This document shows positions 52,953 to 61,448 of a stretch of 64,000 bases of DNA, piece by piece (position 1 is the stretch's first letter; the number at the start of each line of letters is the position of its first letter). Below the pieces are notes generated by a model. The model searched no databases. It was not told the DNA's origin and worked only from the letters and a program-made list of their open reading frames with translations. Origin of the DNA: Hymenobacter sp. BT18 (lineage in GTDB: Bacteria > Bacteroidota > Bacteroidia > Cytophagales > Hymenobacteraceae); contig NZ_CP050954.1 of the NCBI RefSeq assembly GCF_012273015.1, positions 2,046,001 through 2,110,000 on the forward strand, in the 5' to 3' direction. A program made the position numbers and the translations under genes.

Positions 52953-53168
52953 ATGGCCAACTCTACTCGCTACCTTCTCCTTTTGTGTGTTTCGGCAGTG
53001 TCGCTGGCCAGCTGCCAGAGCAGTAAAACTGCTCTGCAGCACCGCTCTACCCAGCCCAGAACCAATGAGCAGGCCGTGGTGCTCATGCACGACTCGCAGG
53101 GCCCCGAGCCTACGTCCGTCCTGCTCTCGGCCGACGCCGAGCCTACGCCGCCCCGGAAAAACAACTAG
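52953..53168 (+). CDS. Small lipoprotein of 71 residues
   Basis: Signal MANSTRYLLLLCVSAVSLASC with lipobox LASC (Cys21), followed by 50 polar residues rich in Ser, Gln, Glu and Pro (QAVVLMHDSQGPEPTSVLL) without predicted fold. Preceded by a good promoter, which supports expression. Function unknown. The next gene, also a lipoprotein, starts 130 bp later. Confidence 0.68.
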   Translation: MANSTRYLLLLCVSAVSLASCQSSKTALQHRSTQPRTNEQAVVLMHDSQGPEPTSVLLSADAEPTPPRKNN

Positions 53169-53298
53169 GCATTTCCCGCTCTTCTGATATACTCGCCGCG
53201 TTGAACTATTCCTGGTTCGGCGCGGCGCGGTTGCTTTTGGGGCCAACGGGGTGGCAGGGGCTTACGTACCTTGGCCGCAACTATTCCCCTTTTCGTGT

Positions 53299-53841
53299 AT
53301 GCCTGGTATTGGTCCCCGTTGGGCCTGGCGCTGCGCCGGCCTGTTTGCCTTGGTAGGGCTGCTGCTCACCGGCTGCCACAGCCAGCAGGCAACTTTTTCT
53401 TTTCGGCCAGCGCCCGTAGCGGCCACCCTGCTGCCCACTGCAACGGACACGGTGCCCGGCCCACCGCTGCTGCAGGCATCCATTGAGCCGGCTCCCGCTG
53501 CGCCTGTCCGCACTCGTTTGGGCGTTTTTACCAGCCACTCGGCTACAACGGCCATCAATCAGGCCGAAACGAGAAGCGCTGCCCCGGTTGCTTCCCGGCA
53601 ACAGCCCCAGAAAGCCCTGCGCCGGAGCGCCAAGCCTCAAGACCGGGAACACGATACGCTGCACCTGGTGCTGGGTGGCTTGCTCATTGTTGGCGGGATT
53701 CTCGCGGGCTTGCTGCTGGGCGGCTGGCTGGGCCTGGGCGTAGGCGCGCTGATTGTGGTGCTGGGCTACTACTTCCTGGTGATGGGCATCGGGGGCAGCC
53801 ATGCCTGGCGGGAAGTCTTCCAGGAGTTCTTTAACATGTAG
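53299..53841 (+). CDS. Lipoprotein with C-terminal membrane hairpin
   Basis: 180 residues. Lipobox LLLTGC (Cys26), then about 95 polar Ala/Thr/Pro-rich residues without fold, and two hydrophobic segments near the end (LHLVLGGLLIVGGILAGLLLGG and LGVGALIVVLGYYFLVMGI), ending SHAWREVFQEFFNM. A lipid anchor at one end and a membrane hairpin at the other is unusual. Function unknown. It is followed 131 bp later by hemB. Confidence 0.68.
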   Translation: MPGIGPRWAWRCAGLFALVGLLLTGCHSQQATFSFRPAPVAATLLPTATDTVPGPPLLQASIEPAPAAPVRTRLGVFTSHSATTAINQAETRSAAPVASRQQPQKALRRSAKPQDREHDTLHLVLGGLLIVGGILAGLLLGGWLGLGVGALIVVLGYYFLVMGIGGSHAWREVFQEFFNM

Positions 53842-53925
53842 CGCGCTGATGATGCCAGTATAGCGCGTAAGCTCCTTACGCCCTACATATCGGCGACATA
53901 TCGGCGACGCTCCCGCCTGCAACCT

Positions 53926-53933
53926 TACCTTTG
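53926..53933 (+). promoter_or_regulatory. -7 box of hemB promoter
   Basis: TACCTTTG, 39 bp before the hemB ATG, matches TAnnTTTG. No convincing -33 element. Confidence 0.5.
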
Positions 53934-53972
53934 CCCTGGTTGTTCTCTCCCGTCTTACCAATTGTAACGTCC

Positions 53973-54965
53973 ATGCCGAATCTGCCAACGCACCGGCCCC
54001 GCCGCAACCGCAAGTCCGAGGTTATCCGGGATATGGTGCAGGAAACCCGCCTCACCACCCACGATTTTATTTACCCCGTTTTCCTGATTGAAGGCCAGAA
54101 CCAGAACGTGCCCGTGGCCTCCATGCCGGGCATCAGCCGCTTTTCCGCCGACCTACTCATCGACGAAATCGGGCGGTGCGTGGAGTTGGGCGTGAAGGCC
54201 TTTGCGCCGTTTCCCAGCATCAACGACGCGCTAAAGGACCGGCTGGCCCGCGAATCGGCCAACCCCGAGGGGCTGTACCTGAAAACCGTGGCCCATATCA
54301 AGCGCCAGTTCCCCGACGTGGTTCTGATGACCGACGTGGCCATGGACCCCTACTCCTCCGACGGGCACGATGGCGTGGTGGATGCGGAGTCGGGCGAAAT
54401 CCTGAACGACGCTACCCTGGAAGTGCTGGGGCAGATGGCCCTGGCCCAGGCCCGCGCCGGCGCCGACATCATCGGGCCCTCCGACATGATGGATGGCCGC
54501 GTGGCCTGGATCCGGGAAGTGCTCGATCAGAACGCCTTCTCGCACGTGAGCATCATGAGCTACACGGCCAAGTACGCCTCAGCTTTCTACGGCCCCTTCC
54601 GCGACGCCCTGGACTCGGCCCCCAAGAAGGGTGACAAGAAAAGCTACCAGATGAACCCGGCCAACCGCCGCGAGGCCCTGCGCGAGCTGGCCCTCGACGA
54701 AGCCGAAGGCGCCGACATGGTGATGGTAAAGCCCGCTCTGAGCTACCTCGACGTGATTCTGGACGTGAAAACGCACACCAACCTGCCTGTGACAGCCTAC
54801 AACGTGTCGGGCGAGTACGCCATGGTGAAGGCCGCTGCCCAGAACGGCTGGCTCGACGGAGAGCGGACCATGATGGAAGTGCTGACCAGCATCAAGCGCG
54901 CCGGCGCCGACGCCATCCTGACCTACTTCGCCAAGGAAGCTGCGGCCGTGCTGCGCCGGGGATAG
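53973..54965 (+). CDS. hemB: Delta-aminolevulinic acid dehydratase (porphobilinogen synthase)
   Basis: 330 residues. Joins two 5-aminolevulinate molecules to porphobilinogen in heme synthesis. Seen: RPRRNRKSEVIRDMVQETRL, PVFLIEG, MTDVAMDPYSSDGHDGVVD (metal-site region; Asp-rich, not Cys-rich, so a magnesium-type enzyme), IGPSDMMDGRVAWIRE, SYTAKYASAFYGPFRDA with the first Schiff-base Lys, and MVMVKPALSYLDVI with the catalytic Lys. Complete. Ends in a hairpin. Confidence 0.97.
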   Translation: MPNLPTHRPRRNRKSEVIRDMVQETRLTTHDFIYPVFLIEGQNQNVPVASMPGISRFSADLLIDEIGRCVELGVKAFAPFPSINDALKDRLARESANPEGLYLKTVAHIKRQFPDVVLMTDVAMDPYSSDGHDGVVDAESGEILNDATLEVLGQMALAQARAGADIIGPSDMMDGRVAWIREVLDQNAFSHVSIMSYTAKYASAFYGPFRDALDSAPKKGDKKSYQMNPANRREALRELALDEAEGADMVMVKPALSYLDVILDVKTHTNLPVTAYNVSGEYAMVKAAAQNGWLDGERTMMEVLTSIKRAGADAILTYFAKEAAAVLRRG

Positions 54966-54989
54966 TCGCCACCGCATTATTCCAGTGAA

Positions 54990-55023
54990 AAACGCCCGAC
55001 ATCAAACCAGATGTCGGGCGTTT
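54990..55023. terminator. Hairpin terminator after hemB
   Basis: 13-bp stem AAACGCCCGACAT / ATGTCGGGCGTTT with an 8-base loop and following T-rich bases. Confidence 0.9.
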
Positions 55024-55059
55024 GCTTTTAATGTTACAGTCGGGAAACCGGTAGCAGCA

Positions 55060-55290
55060 CCCGGAGCCACCGGCGTTACACCCGAAACCGTTGGAACCAG
55101 GGACGGAACGGTTGGTACCGAACCCGGAACACCTGAATCTAAGGCCGGAACGATTGGCGCTACACACGGAACGACTGGAACAAAGGACGGAACGACCGGC
55201 GCTACACCCGGAACCGTTGGAACCAAGGCCGGAACGATTGGAACATAAGCCGGAACGACTGGCGCTACACCCGGGGATTTTGGTAACCAG
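55060..55290. repeat. 21-bp tandem repeat array (minisatellite) at the 3' end of the permease gene
   Basis: Ten perfectly phased 21-bp units (55060-55269) of the form CCCGGAACCGTTGGAACCAAG with variation, and a diverged eleventh (55270-55290) that runs over the permease stop at 55265. No indels between units. The plus strand reads a Gly-Thr-rich heptad and one minus frame reads Val-Pro-rich heptads (VPTVPGV and similar). Adjacent bases contain a second small duplication of CCGGGGATTTTGG. Confidence 0.93.
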
Positions 55291-56701
55291 AACCGGGGAT
55301 TTTGGGTAAAAACGGCCACCGGCCAAGCCTCCGACTCCAGAGCAGGAACACTACGGTACCCAGCCCCATCATAAGCACGGCGCCCAACTGGAAGGGCAGC
55401 ACCCGGCCCGGCAGCCCGGCCCAGGCCAGCGGCACCCCATCCTGAATGCTGTAGAACATCCAGAGCCATACGGCCACGGCCACGATGACCGGCAGCGGGT
55501 AGAGCGGCATGCGGAACGGCAGGCCCACCGTGCCTCGGCGCCGGCGCAGCAACACCAGCCCCACGGCCTGCCCCACGAATTGCACCAGGATGCGCATGGC
55601 CAGGATGGCGCTGATGACTTCGCCCAGTTTAAACAGCAAGCTGAACACGAAGCCCAGCCCGCCCAGTAGCAGCAACGACACGTGCGGAAACTGCTTGGTG
55701 GGGTGGGTGCGGCCGAACAGGGGCAGAAACTCCCCATCGGCGGCGGCGGCGTAGGGAATGCGGGAGTAGCCCAGCAGCACGGCAAACAGGGAGGCAAACG
55801 CCACCCACAGCACCAGCGCCGTGGCGGCTTTGGCGGCAGCGGCCCCGTAAAGCTTCTCCACGAACGTACTCACGATGAACTCGGAGTGCTGGGCCTCCTG
55901 CCAGGGAATGACGGTGCCCACGCTCCAGTTGAGAAGCAGGTACAGGGCCATGATGCCCAGAATGCTCAGGAAGATGCTGCGGGGAATGAGCTTGTGCGGC
56001 TCCTTTACCTCGCCCCCCAGGTGGCACACGTTGTAGTAGCCCAGGTAGCTGTAGATGGTCTTGACGGCAGCCTGCCCCATAGCGGCGGAAAGCAGCACGC
56101 CCGGCAAGGCTGAAAACCCGCCTTCGGGCAGCCAGGCCACCGCATGCTCGGCGTGCGTGACACCTCCGAAGATTAGCCAGCCCATGAGCCCCAGCACGCC
56201 CACCCAGAGCATCACGCCCAGCTTGCCAATGGCCTCGATGCGGCGGTAGAGCAGGGCAATGAGCAGCAGCACCACCACCCCCGACACCAGCTTGGGCTGC
56301 CACCACTCGGTGAGTGGCACGAGGTAGCCGAAGTACTGCGCGAAGCCGATAGCGCCCGAAGCCACCACCAGCGGGGCCTGAATGAGCGTCTGCCACACGT
56401 AGAGAAACGACAGCAGCCGGCCCCAGGTATGCTCGCCGTAGGCCAGCTTGAGGAAGCGGTAGGACCCGCCCGCCTCGGGATAGGCCGCGCCCAGCTCACT
56501 CCAGATCAGCCCATCCACCAAACTCAAGCCCGCACCCACCAGCCAGGCCAGCAGAAAGTTCGGCCCCATGAACCCCATCACCAGTGGTAGCGTGACAAAT
56601 GGCCCGATGCCCACCATATCAATCATGTTGAGGGCGGTGGCTTGCAGCAAACCGAGGCGGCGGTGGAGGGGCGCTGAGGCCGGAGTAGCAGTTTTGGTCA
56701 T
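55265..56701 (-). CDS. APC superfamily amino acid permease
   Basis: 478 residues, twelve hydrophobic helices. The first block LLQATALNMIDMVGIGPFVTLPL carries the unwound TM1 glycine motif of APC transporters; SELGAAYPEAGGSYRFL follows in TM2/3, then GGEVKEPHKLIPRSIFLS and GYSRIPYAAAADGEFLP. Imports an amino acid or related amine by ion or substrate exchange; specificity unknown. The C-terminus (LPKIPGSGYQNPRV) is formed from a short repeat next to a 21-bp minisatellite, so its length may vary between strains. Start at 56701. Confidence 0.9.
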   Translation of the reverse strand: MTKTATPASAPLHRRLGLLQATALNMIDMVGIGPFVTLPLVMGFMGPNFLLAWLVGAGLSLVDGLIWSELGAAYPEAGGSYRFLKLAYGEHTWGRLLSFLYVWQTLIQAPLVVASGAIGFAQYFGYLVPLTEWWQPKLVSGVVVLLLIALLYRRIEAIGKLGVMLWVGVLGLMGWLIFGGVTHAEHAVAWLPEGGFSALPGVLLSAAMGQAAVKTIYSYLGYYNVCHLGGEVKEPHKLIPRSIFLSILGIMALYLLLNWSVGTVIPWQEAQHSEFIVSTFVEKLYGAAAAKAATALVLWVAFASLFAVLLGYSRIPYAAAADGEFLPLFGRTHPTKQFPHVSLLLLGGLGFVFSLLFKLGEVISAILAMRILVQFVGQAVGLVLLRRRRGTVGLPFRMPLYPLPVIVAVAVWLWMFYSIQDGVPLAWAGLPGRVLPFQLGAVLMMGLGTVVFLLWSRRLGRWPFLPKIPGSGYQNPRV

Positions 56702-56992
56702 AGGGCAGTAAAAGCCGGACAAAAGCAGAATGTTCGGGCCAGGGCACAAACCCCGGCCGGGAAGGCCCGTACCACCGGGGCCGGCAACCAATTGGCTATG
56801 GCAGTACTTTTCTGGCCGACTGAGTGGTAGTCGGGCATCCAGGAGCCAATGTAGCCATTGCGGCAGCTAAAACTGCCGATACCGGACCGGGGCGCAGGCG
56901 GCACAGCATCCTGCGGCCGCTTTTACCTTCAGGCCCGCAGCTACTTTTCGGCTAACCGTACGTATCAGCAGGCATTCGTTTTTTGTTCCTTT

Positions 56993-57934
56993 ATGGCAAA
57001 CCCCAACTCCTCAAAATCCGCGCTCTACGGCGGCCTCGTGGCCAACATTGGCATTGCGCTCAGCAAGTTTGTGGCGGCGTACTTCACGCGCAGCTCGGCT
57101 ATGCTGTCGGAGGGTATTCACTCCCTGGTCGACAGCGGCAACGCGATTCTGCTGCTTTACGGCGTAAGCCAGAGCCAGAAGCCGGCCGACGCCCGCCACC
57201 CGTTTGGGCGCTCCAAGGAGCTGTATTTCTGGGGACTGATTGTGGCCGTGCTGATTTTTGCCATCGGCGGCGGCATGTCGTTCTACGAAGGCATCAAGCA
57301 CATTGAGCACCCCGAGCCCCTCACCGACCCGCTCTGGAACTACTTAGTACTAGGCATTGCCATCGGCTTCGAGGGCTGGGCTTTTTGGCTGGCCGCCAAG
57401 GCTCTGAGGCAACAAAACACCGACGCCAACGCGGGGTTCTGGTCGATCCTGCGCCGCAGCAAGGACCCGGCCGTATTTGCTTCCGTGCTCGAAAACCTGG
57501 CGGCCCTGCTTGGTCTGGTCATTGCGCTGCTGGGCGTGTATTTCGGCCATGCGCTCAACAACCCCTTCCTGGATGGGGCCGCTTCCATTGCCATTGGCGT
57601 GCTGCTGATGCTGGTGGCCGTGTTTCTGGTGAGCCGCACCAAGGGCCTGCTGGTGGGTGAGGGCGTGGACGAGGAAACGCTGCTGGGCTTGCAGGAAATT
57701 GCCCGCAGCCAGCCCGCCGTGGAGCACATCCGCCCCCCGCTCACCATGTACCTCGGCCCCCAGGACGTGATGATGGCCCTCGACGTGGAGTTCCGCGACA
57801 AGTTGACGGCCGTAGAAGTAGAGCAGGCCATCGACCAGCTGCAGGATGCCATCCGGGCCAAATACCCGTACGTGCAGCGCATTTTCGTGGAGGCCAAGGC
57901 CGTGTCGGCCCGCCAGCGCCAGGAGCAGTCTTAG
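56993..57934 (+). CDS. Cation diffusion facilitator, ZnT9-like subtype
   Basis: 313 residues, six membrane helices plus a cytoplasmic C-terminal ferredoxin-like domain (ALDVEFRDKLTAVEVEQAIDQL). TM2 has the usual metal motif EGIHSLVDSGN (His43, Asp47). In TM5 the expected H-x3-D is replaced by FASVLENLAALLG (Ser164, Glu167, Asn168) in the context DPAVFASVLENLAA, as in the SLC30A9/ZnT9-like branch. So metal specificity or coupling probably differs from classical zinc exporters. HPFGRSKELYFW is conserved. Divergent from the permease gene across 290 bp with no clear element. Confidence 0.9.
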   Translation: MANPNSSKSALYGGLVANIGIALSKFVAAYFTRSSAMLSEGIHSLVDSGNAILLLYGVSQSQKPADARHPFGRSKELYFWGLIVAVLIFAIGGGMSFYEGIKHIEHPEPLTDPLWNYLVLGIAIGFEGWAFWLAAKALRQQNTDANAGFWSILRRSKDPAVFASVLENLAALLGLVIALLGVYFGHALNNPFLDGAASIAIGVLLMLVAVFLVSRTKGLLVGEGVDEETLLGLQEIARSQPAVEHIRPPLTMYLGPQDVMMALDVEFRDKLTAVEVEQAIDQLQDAIRAKYPYVQRIFVEAKAVSARQRQEQS

Positions 57935-58029
57935 CCGTTGCCCCTAACCTTCCGGTCCCTTTCCCGGTAAACGTCAGCTAACTCGGCTCCAGTCAGGGGC
58001 TGTTTGTCTTTTCCCTTTATGCCGTGCCT

Positions 58030-59244
58030 ATGTCTGTTCCTACGCCCACGCACAACCCTTTTCAGTCTTTTTGGATGGCTGGTTACGAGTGTACCGACCA
58101 GCAAAACTGCTTTGGCCACCGGGTAGACTTCCTCCCGCTCACGGGCCACTTGCAGCTGATTGAGCAGGATTACCAGGACCTGCAGTCGTTTAATCTGGGC
58201 ACCGTGCGCGAAGGCATCCGCTGGAGCCAAGTGGAGAAAGCGCCGTATCAGTACGACTGGAGCACCGTAGCCGCTATGCTGGCGGCCGGGCAGCGCAACG
58301 GTATTCAGCAGGTGTGGGACCTGTGCCACTTCGGCTACCCCGACGACCTGACGCCCCTACACCCGATGTTTGCGCGGCGGTTTGCAGCCTTATGCCGGGC
58401 CTTCGTGGCTTTCTACCGCAGCGTGCGGCCTGCCGATGAACTGATTGTGACGCCCATCAACGAGGTGAGCTTTATGAGCTGGCTGGGCGGCGATGCCCGC
58501 GGCACCGTGCCCTACTGCGTAGGCCAGGGCTGGGAAGTAAAGTATGGCCTCATGCGCGCCTACATTGAAGGCGTGGCGGCCCTGCGGGAGGCCGACCCTA
58601 CCGTGCGCATCATGACCACCGAGCCGCTGATTCATATTGTGCCGCCCCTGAACGCCAGCCGCGCCGACAAGCAGCGGGCCAAAGAGTTTACCGAGCACCA
58701 GTTTCAGGCCGTGGACATGCTCTGCGGCCGCATGTGCCCCGAGCTGGGCGGCAAGCCCGAGTACCTCGATATTCTGGGCTTCAACTACTACTACAACAAC
58801 CAGTGGGAGCTGCATACCCACCACCGCCTCAACTGGGTGAATGAGCCCTATGACCCGCGCTGGAAGCCCATGAGTGCCCTGCTGCGCATGGCCTATAAGC
58901 GTTACCGTAAGCCCATTGTGCTCAGCGAAACCAGCCACCCGGGTATGGACCGCCCCTCCTGGATGCAGATGGTGGGCGAGGAGTGCGCGCAGGTACTTCG
59001 CCAGGGCATTCCGCTCTGGGGCGTGTGCCTGTACCCCATCCTCGACCGGCCCGACTGGGACCACCTCGACCGGGACTGGCACCGCTCTGGCCTCTGGGAT
59101 GCCGTACTGCGCCCTGATGGTCCGCCGGTGCGGGTACTGCACGAGCCCTACGCCGAGGCCCTGCGGGAAGCCCAGGCGCTGGTGGAGCCCTGGCTGACCA
59201 CCGCCCCGGCTGCCACCGAACTTGCTACCCTCTCCGCTCTCTGA
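58030..59244 (+). CDS. Clan GH-A glycoside hydrolase-like protein (GH1-related)
   Basis: 404 residues, no signal peptide. A TIM-barrel pattern: FNLGTVREGIRWSQVEKAPYQYDW (beta2), IQQVWDLCHFGYPDDLTP (beta3), VTPINEVSFMSW with the Asn-Glu acid/base pair (Asn144, Glu145) on beta4, DILGFNYYYNNQWE (beta6) and IVLSETSHPG with the nucleophile Glu300 on beta7. Both catalytic Glu are in place, so it is probably an active beta-glycosidase-like enzyme of the cytoplasm. It is shorter than GH1 beta-glucosidases (about 450) and lacks their FTFNEP sequence. Spaced 17 bp from a PLD-like gene. Confidence 0.78.
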   Translation: MSVPTPTHNPFQSFWMAGYECTDQQNCFGHRVDFLPLTGHLQLIEQDYQDLQSFNLGTVREGIRWSQVEKAPYQYDWSTVAAMLAAGQRNGIQQVWDLCHFGYPDDLTPLHPMFARRFAALCRAFVAFYRSVRPADELIVTPINEVSFMSWLGGDARGTVPYCVGQGWEVKYGLMRAYIEGVAALREADPTVRIMTTEPLIHIVPPLNASRADKQRAKEFTEHQFQAVDMLCGRMCPELGGKPEYLDILGFNYYYNNQWELHTHHRLNWVNEPYDPRWKPMSALLRMAYKRYRKPIVLSETSHPGMDRPSWMQMVGEECAQVLRQGIPLWGVCLYPILDRPDWDHLDRDWHRSGLWDAVLRPDGPPVRVLHEPYAEALREAQALVEPWLTTAPAATELATLSAL

Positions 59245-59261
59245 TTTTTTAGTTGCCTGCT

Positions 59262-59987
59262 ATGTCTGCTTCCTCGCACGAGCTGCTTGCGCTGTTTCGG
59301 CAGTCCTTTGCCGACAATACCCTCTCAGCCGAAGAAGCCCGCCAGCTGCGGGCCCAGCTGGCAGCGCATGGGCAGCAGGGCAATGCCCTGGACGAATTGC
59401 GGCACCAGTTGTTTGCCGTCGTGCGGGAGCGGTTCAACACCCTCCCCGACAAAGCGGCTATTGACTGGCTGGAGGCGGCCGGCGCCCTGCTCATGCCACT
59501 GGCCGCCGCGCCGTCCACGCATACCGAAGTGTACTTCAGCCCGCTGGATGACTGTACCGATGCCATCCGGCGCTTTATTCAGCGGGCCGCGCACTCCCTG
59601 CAGGTGTGCGTTTTCACCATTTCCGACGACCGGATTACCGATGCCCTGCTGGCGGCGCACCGCCGCGGGGTGCGGGTGCAGCTGCTTACCGACAACGAGA
59701 AGCTCTACGATAAAGGCTCCGACATCCGGCAGCTGCACGCGGCGGGCATTCCGATTCACCTCGATGCCACGGCCAACCACATGCACCACAAGTTTGCCGT
59801 AGCCGATGGCCGCTCCGTACTGACCGGGAGCTATAACTGGACGCGTTCCGCCTCGCTCTACAACCACGAAAACCTGCTCATCACCGACGACCCGGAAGCT
59901 ATTCGCAGCTACCAGCAAGAGTTTGAGCGTCTCTGGGCTGAGCTTCCCCCCATGCCGCCGCCTGTAGGCAAAGACCAAGCAGAATAG
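59262..59987 (+). CDS. Single-HKD phospholipase D-like nuclease
   Basis: 241 residues. N-terminal helical part (1-85), then one PLD domain: VYFSPLDDCTDAIRRFIQRA, LQVCVFTISDDRITDALL, and the catalytic motif HHKFAVADG (His175, Lys177, Asp182) followed by VLTGSYNWTRSAS. One HKD means it must dimerise, like bacterial Nuc and mitochondrial PLD6. No signal peptide, so DNA/RNA or cardiolipin in the cytoplasm are candidate substrates. Cotranscribed with the GH-A gene and close to the DNA-repair gene ogt downstream (50 bp). Confidence 0.88.
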   Translation: MSASSHELLALFRQSFADNTLSAEEARQLRAQLAAHGQQGNALDELRHQLFAVVRERFNTLPDKAAIDWLEAAGALLMPLAAAPSTHTEVYFSPLDDCTDAIRRFIQRAAHSLQVCVFTISDDRITDALLAAHRRGVRVQLLTDNEKLYDKGSDIRQLHAAGIPIHLDATANHMHHKFAVADGRSVLTGSYNWTRSASLYNHENLLITDDPEAIRSYQQEFERLWAELPPMPPPVGKDQAE

Positions 59988-60037
59988 TCGTAAAAGCGCG
60001 ACCTTCGGGCCATTCTTTGTCCGTTGCGCATTCTTCT

Positions 60038-60538
60038 ATGGCATCTTTGGCCTGTGCTTCGTTGGTTTCGCCGGTAGGCTTGCTGGAGCTGCGGGGCTCC
60101 GAGGCTGGTCTGCAGGCAGTTGAGTTTGTGCGGTTGCCCACCGAGCCCGCTACCTCCACTCCACCCCGCGAGGTAGCCACCTGTCTCAAGCCGGCTTACG
60201 AGCAGCTGCGGGCCTACTTCGGGCGCGAGCTGCGCGACTTTGACCTCACGTACGATCCGGCCCTGGGCACGGAGTTCCAGCGGCAGGTGTGGCAGCAGCT
60301 CACGTATATTCCCTACGGGCAAACCATTTCCTACCTCACCGTGGCCCACCGCCTGGGCAACCCACTGGCGGTACGGGCCGTGGGCGCGGCCAATGGGCAG
60401 AACCCCCTGGCCATTGTGGTGCCCTGCCACCGCGTGATTGGGGCCAATGGCCGCCTGACGGGCTACGCCGGGGGCCTGATGCGCAAAAAATGGCTGCTGG
60501 ATTTCGAGCAGCCGCCCCGGCAGACCACCTTGTTTTAG
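60038..60538 (+). CDS. ogt: Methylated-DNA-[protein]-cysteine S-methyltransferase
   Basis: 166 residues. Suicide enzyme removing methyl from O6-methylguanine. Seen: an N-terminal ribonuclease-H-like part, then the DNA-binding domain FQRQVWQQLTYIPYGQTISY, VGAANGQNPLAIVVPCHRVIG with the acceptor Cys130, and NGRLTGYAGGLMRKKWLLDFE. Length typical of Ogt without the Ada domain. Sits 50 bp behind the PLD-like gene, so the two may form a DNA-related unit. Confidence 0.94.
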   Translation: MASLACASLVSPVGLLELRGSEAGLQAVEFVRLPTEPATSTPPREVATCLKPAYEQLRAYFGRELRDFDLTYDPALGTEFQRQVWQQLTYIPYGQTISYLTVAHRLGNPLAVRAVGAANGQNPLAIVVPCHRVIGANGRLTGYAGGLMRKKWLLDFEQPPRQTTLF

Positions 60539-60556
60539 TTGGCTCCGGCAAGTCGA

Positions 60557-60584
60557 TTTGCTTTTTCTCCGGGTAGTATATTTG
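60557..60584 (+). promoter_or_regulatory. Promoter of the TPR gene
   Basis: TTTG (60557-60560), 16 bp, TATATTTG (60577-60584, perfect TAnnTTTG). Leader of about 50 bases to the ATG at 60640. Confidence 0.6.
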
Positions 60585-60639
60585 TCGGAACGCGTTGGGA
60601 GCTTGCAACCTCCCGGCTGGTTTCCTGACCCATATCCTC

Positions 60640-61371
60640 ATGAAAAAACTCCTGTTGAGCAGCACTCTGTTGCTCGCCTGCTTGCTGAACCTGACGCCGG
60701 CCTCAGCCCAGAAAGTTAAGATAAAGCAGAAAGCCGGGGCCAGCACGCTCTCCGATGCCGCCCGCCGCACACTGGCACTTTTCGGGGGCGTTTCCGCCAC
60801 CGAAGCGGAGCGTCTGGCCGGCCCTGCTATTATGGCCGATGCTACGCGCAGCTTCGCCTCACGCACCGAGGCCAGCCGGTTTTTCTCTGAGAAAGGCTTC
60901 GAATACCTGGCCGAAAACCAACCCGATACGGCCATGTACCGCTTTAACCTGGCCTGGGCCCTCGACCCGCGCAACCCCGATGCCTTGCGCGGGCAGGCTG
61001 TGGTGCTGAGCCAGCGCAACGTCCCGCCTACCGAAATCATGCCCCTGGTGCAGCAAGGACTCGTGCTGGCGCCCAACAACGCGGCCCTGCTGGGCGACCT
61101 GGGCACGCTGCAGTTGTTGCAGTATAGCATCAGCAAAAAGAAGCGCGACCTCACCGAGGCCGTAGCCACGCTGGAGCATGCCACCCAGCTGCAACCCACC
61201 AACGGAGCCGCCTGGAACCAGCTGGCACATGCCTACTACAGCCAGGAGAAGTATGCCGAAGCCTGGCAGGCCGTGCACGCTACCCAGAAAGCCAATATGG
61301 CCCTCGTGGATTTCAACCTGGTAAGTGAGCTGATGAGCAAGCTCCCCGACCCCCAGGGCACGTTCAAATAA
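60640..61371 (+). CDS. Secreted tetratricopeptide-repeat protein
   Basis: 243 residues. Signal peptide ending ASAQ (about 23). Three or so helical TPR-like units: TAMYRFNLAWALDPRNPDALRG (about 92-110), QGLVLAPNNAALLGDLGTLQ and TLEHATQLQPTNGAAWNQLAHAY, with the N/P-A-A-pattern of TPRs. Likely a periplasmic protein-protein scaffold. The following barrel gene starts 77 bp later. Confidence 0.82.
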   Translation: MKKLLLSSTLLLACLLNLTPASAQKVKIKQKAGASTLSDAARRTLALFGGVSATEAERLAGPAIMADATRSFASRTEASRFFSEKGFEYLAENQPDTAMYRFNLAWALDPRNPDALRGQAVVLSQRNVPPTEIMPLVQQGLVLAPNNAALLGDLGTLQLLQYSISKKKRDLTEAVATLEHATQLQPTNGAAWNQLAHAYYSQEKYAEAWQAVHATQKANMALVDFNLVSELMSKLPDPQGTFK

Positions 61372-61448
61372 AACCGGCGTTCCATGCGTTGGGCAACGAC
61401 CGGGGCCCGGCTGGCGTATGCCGGGCCATTACCAAGCATTTCCTGCCC

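Noticed and set aside
55060..55290. CRISPR array
   Set aside because: Contiguous 21-bp units without spacers and no cas genes: a minisatellite.
55002..55469. Val-Pro-repeat protein encoded on the minus strand
   Set aside because: Overlaps the permease coding end in another frame with no separate promoter; kept only as a possible frameshift tail of the permease.
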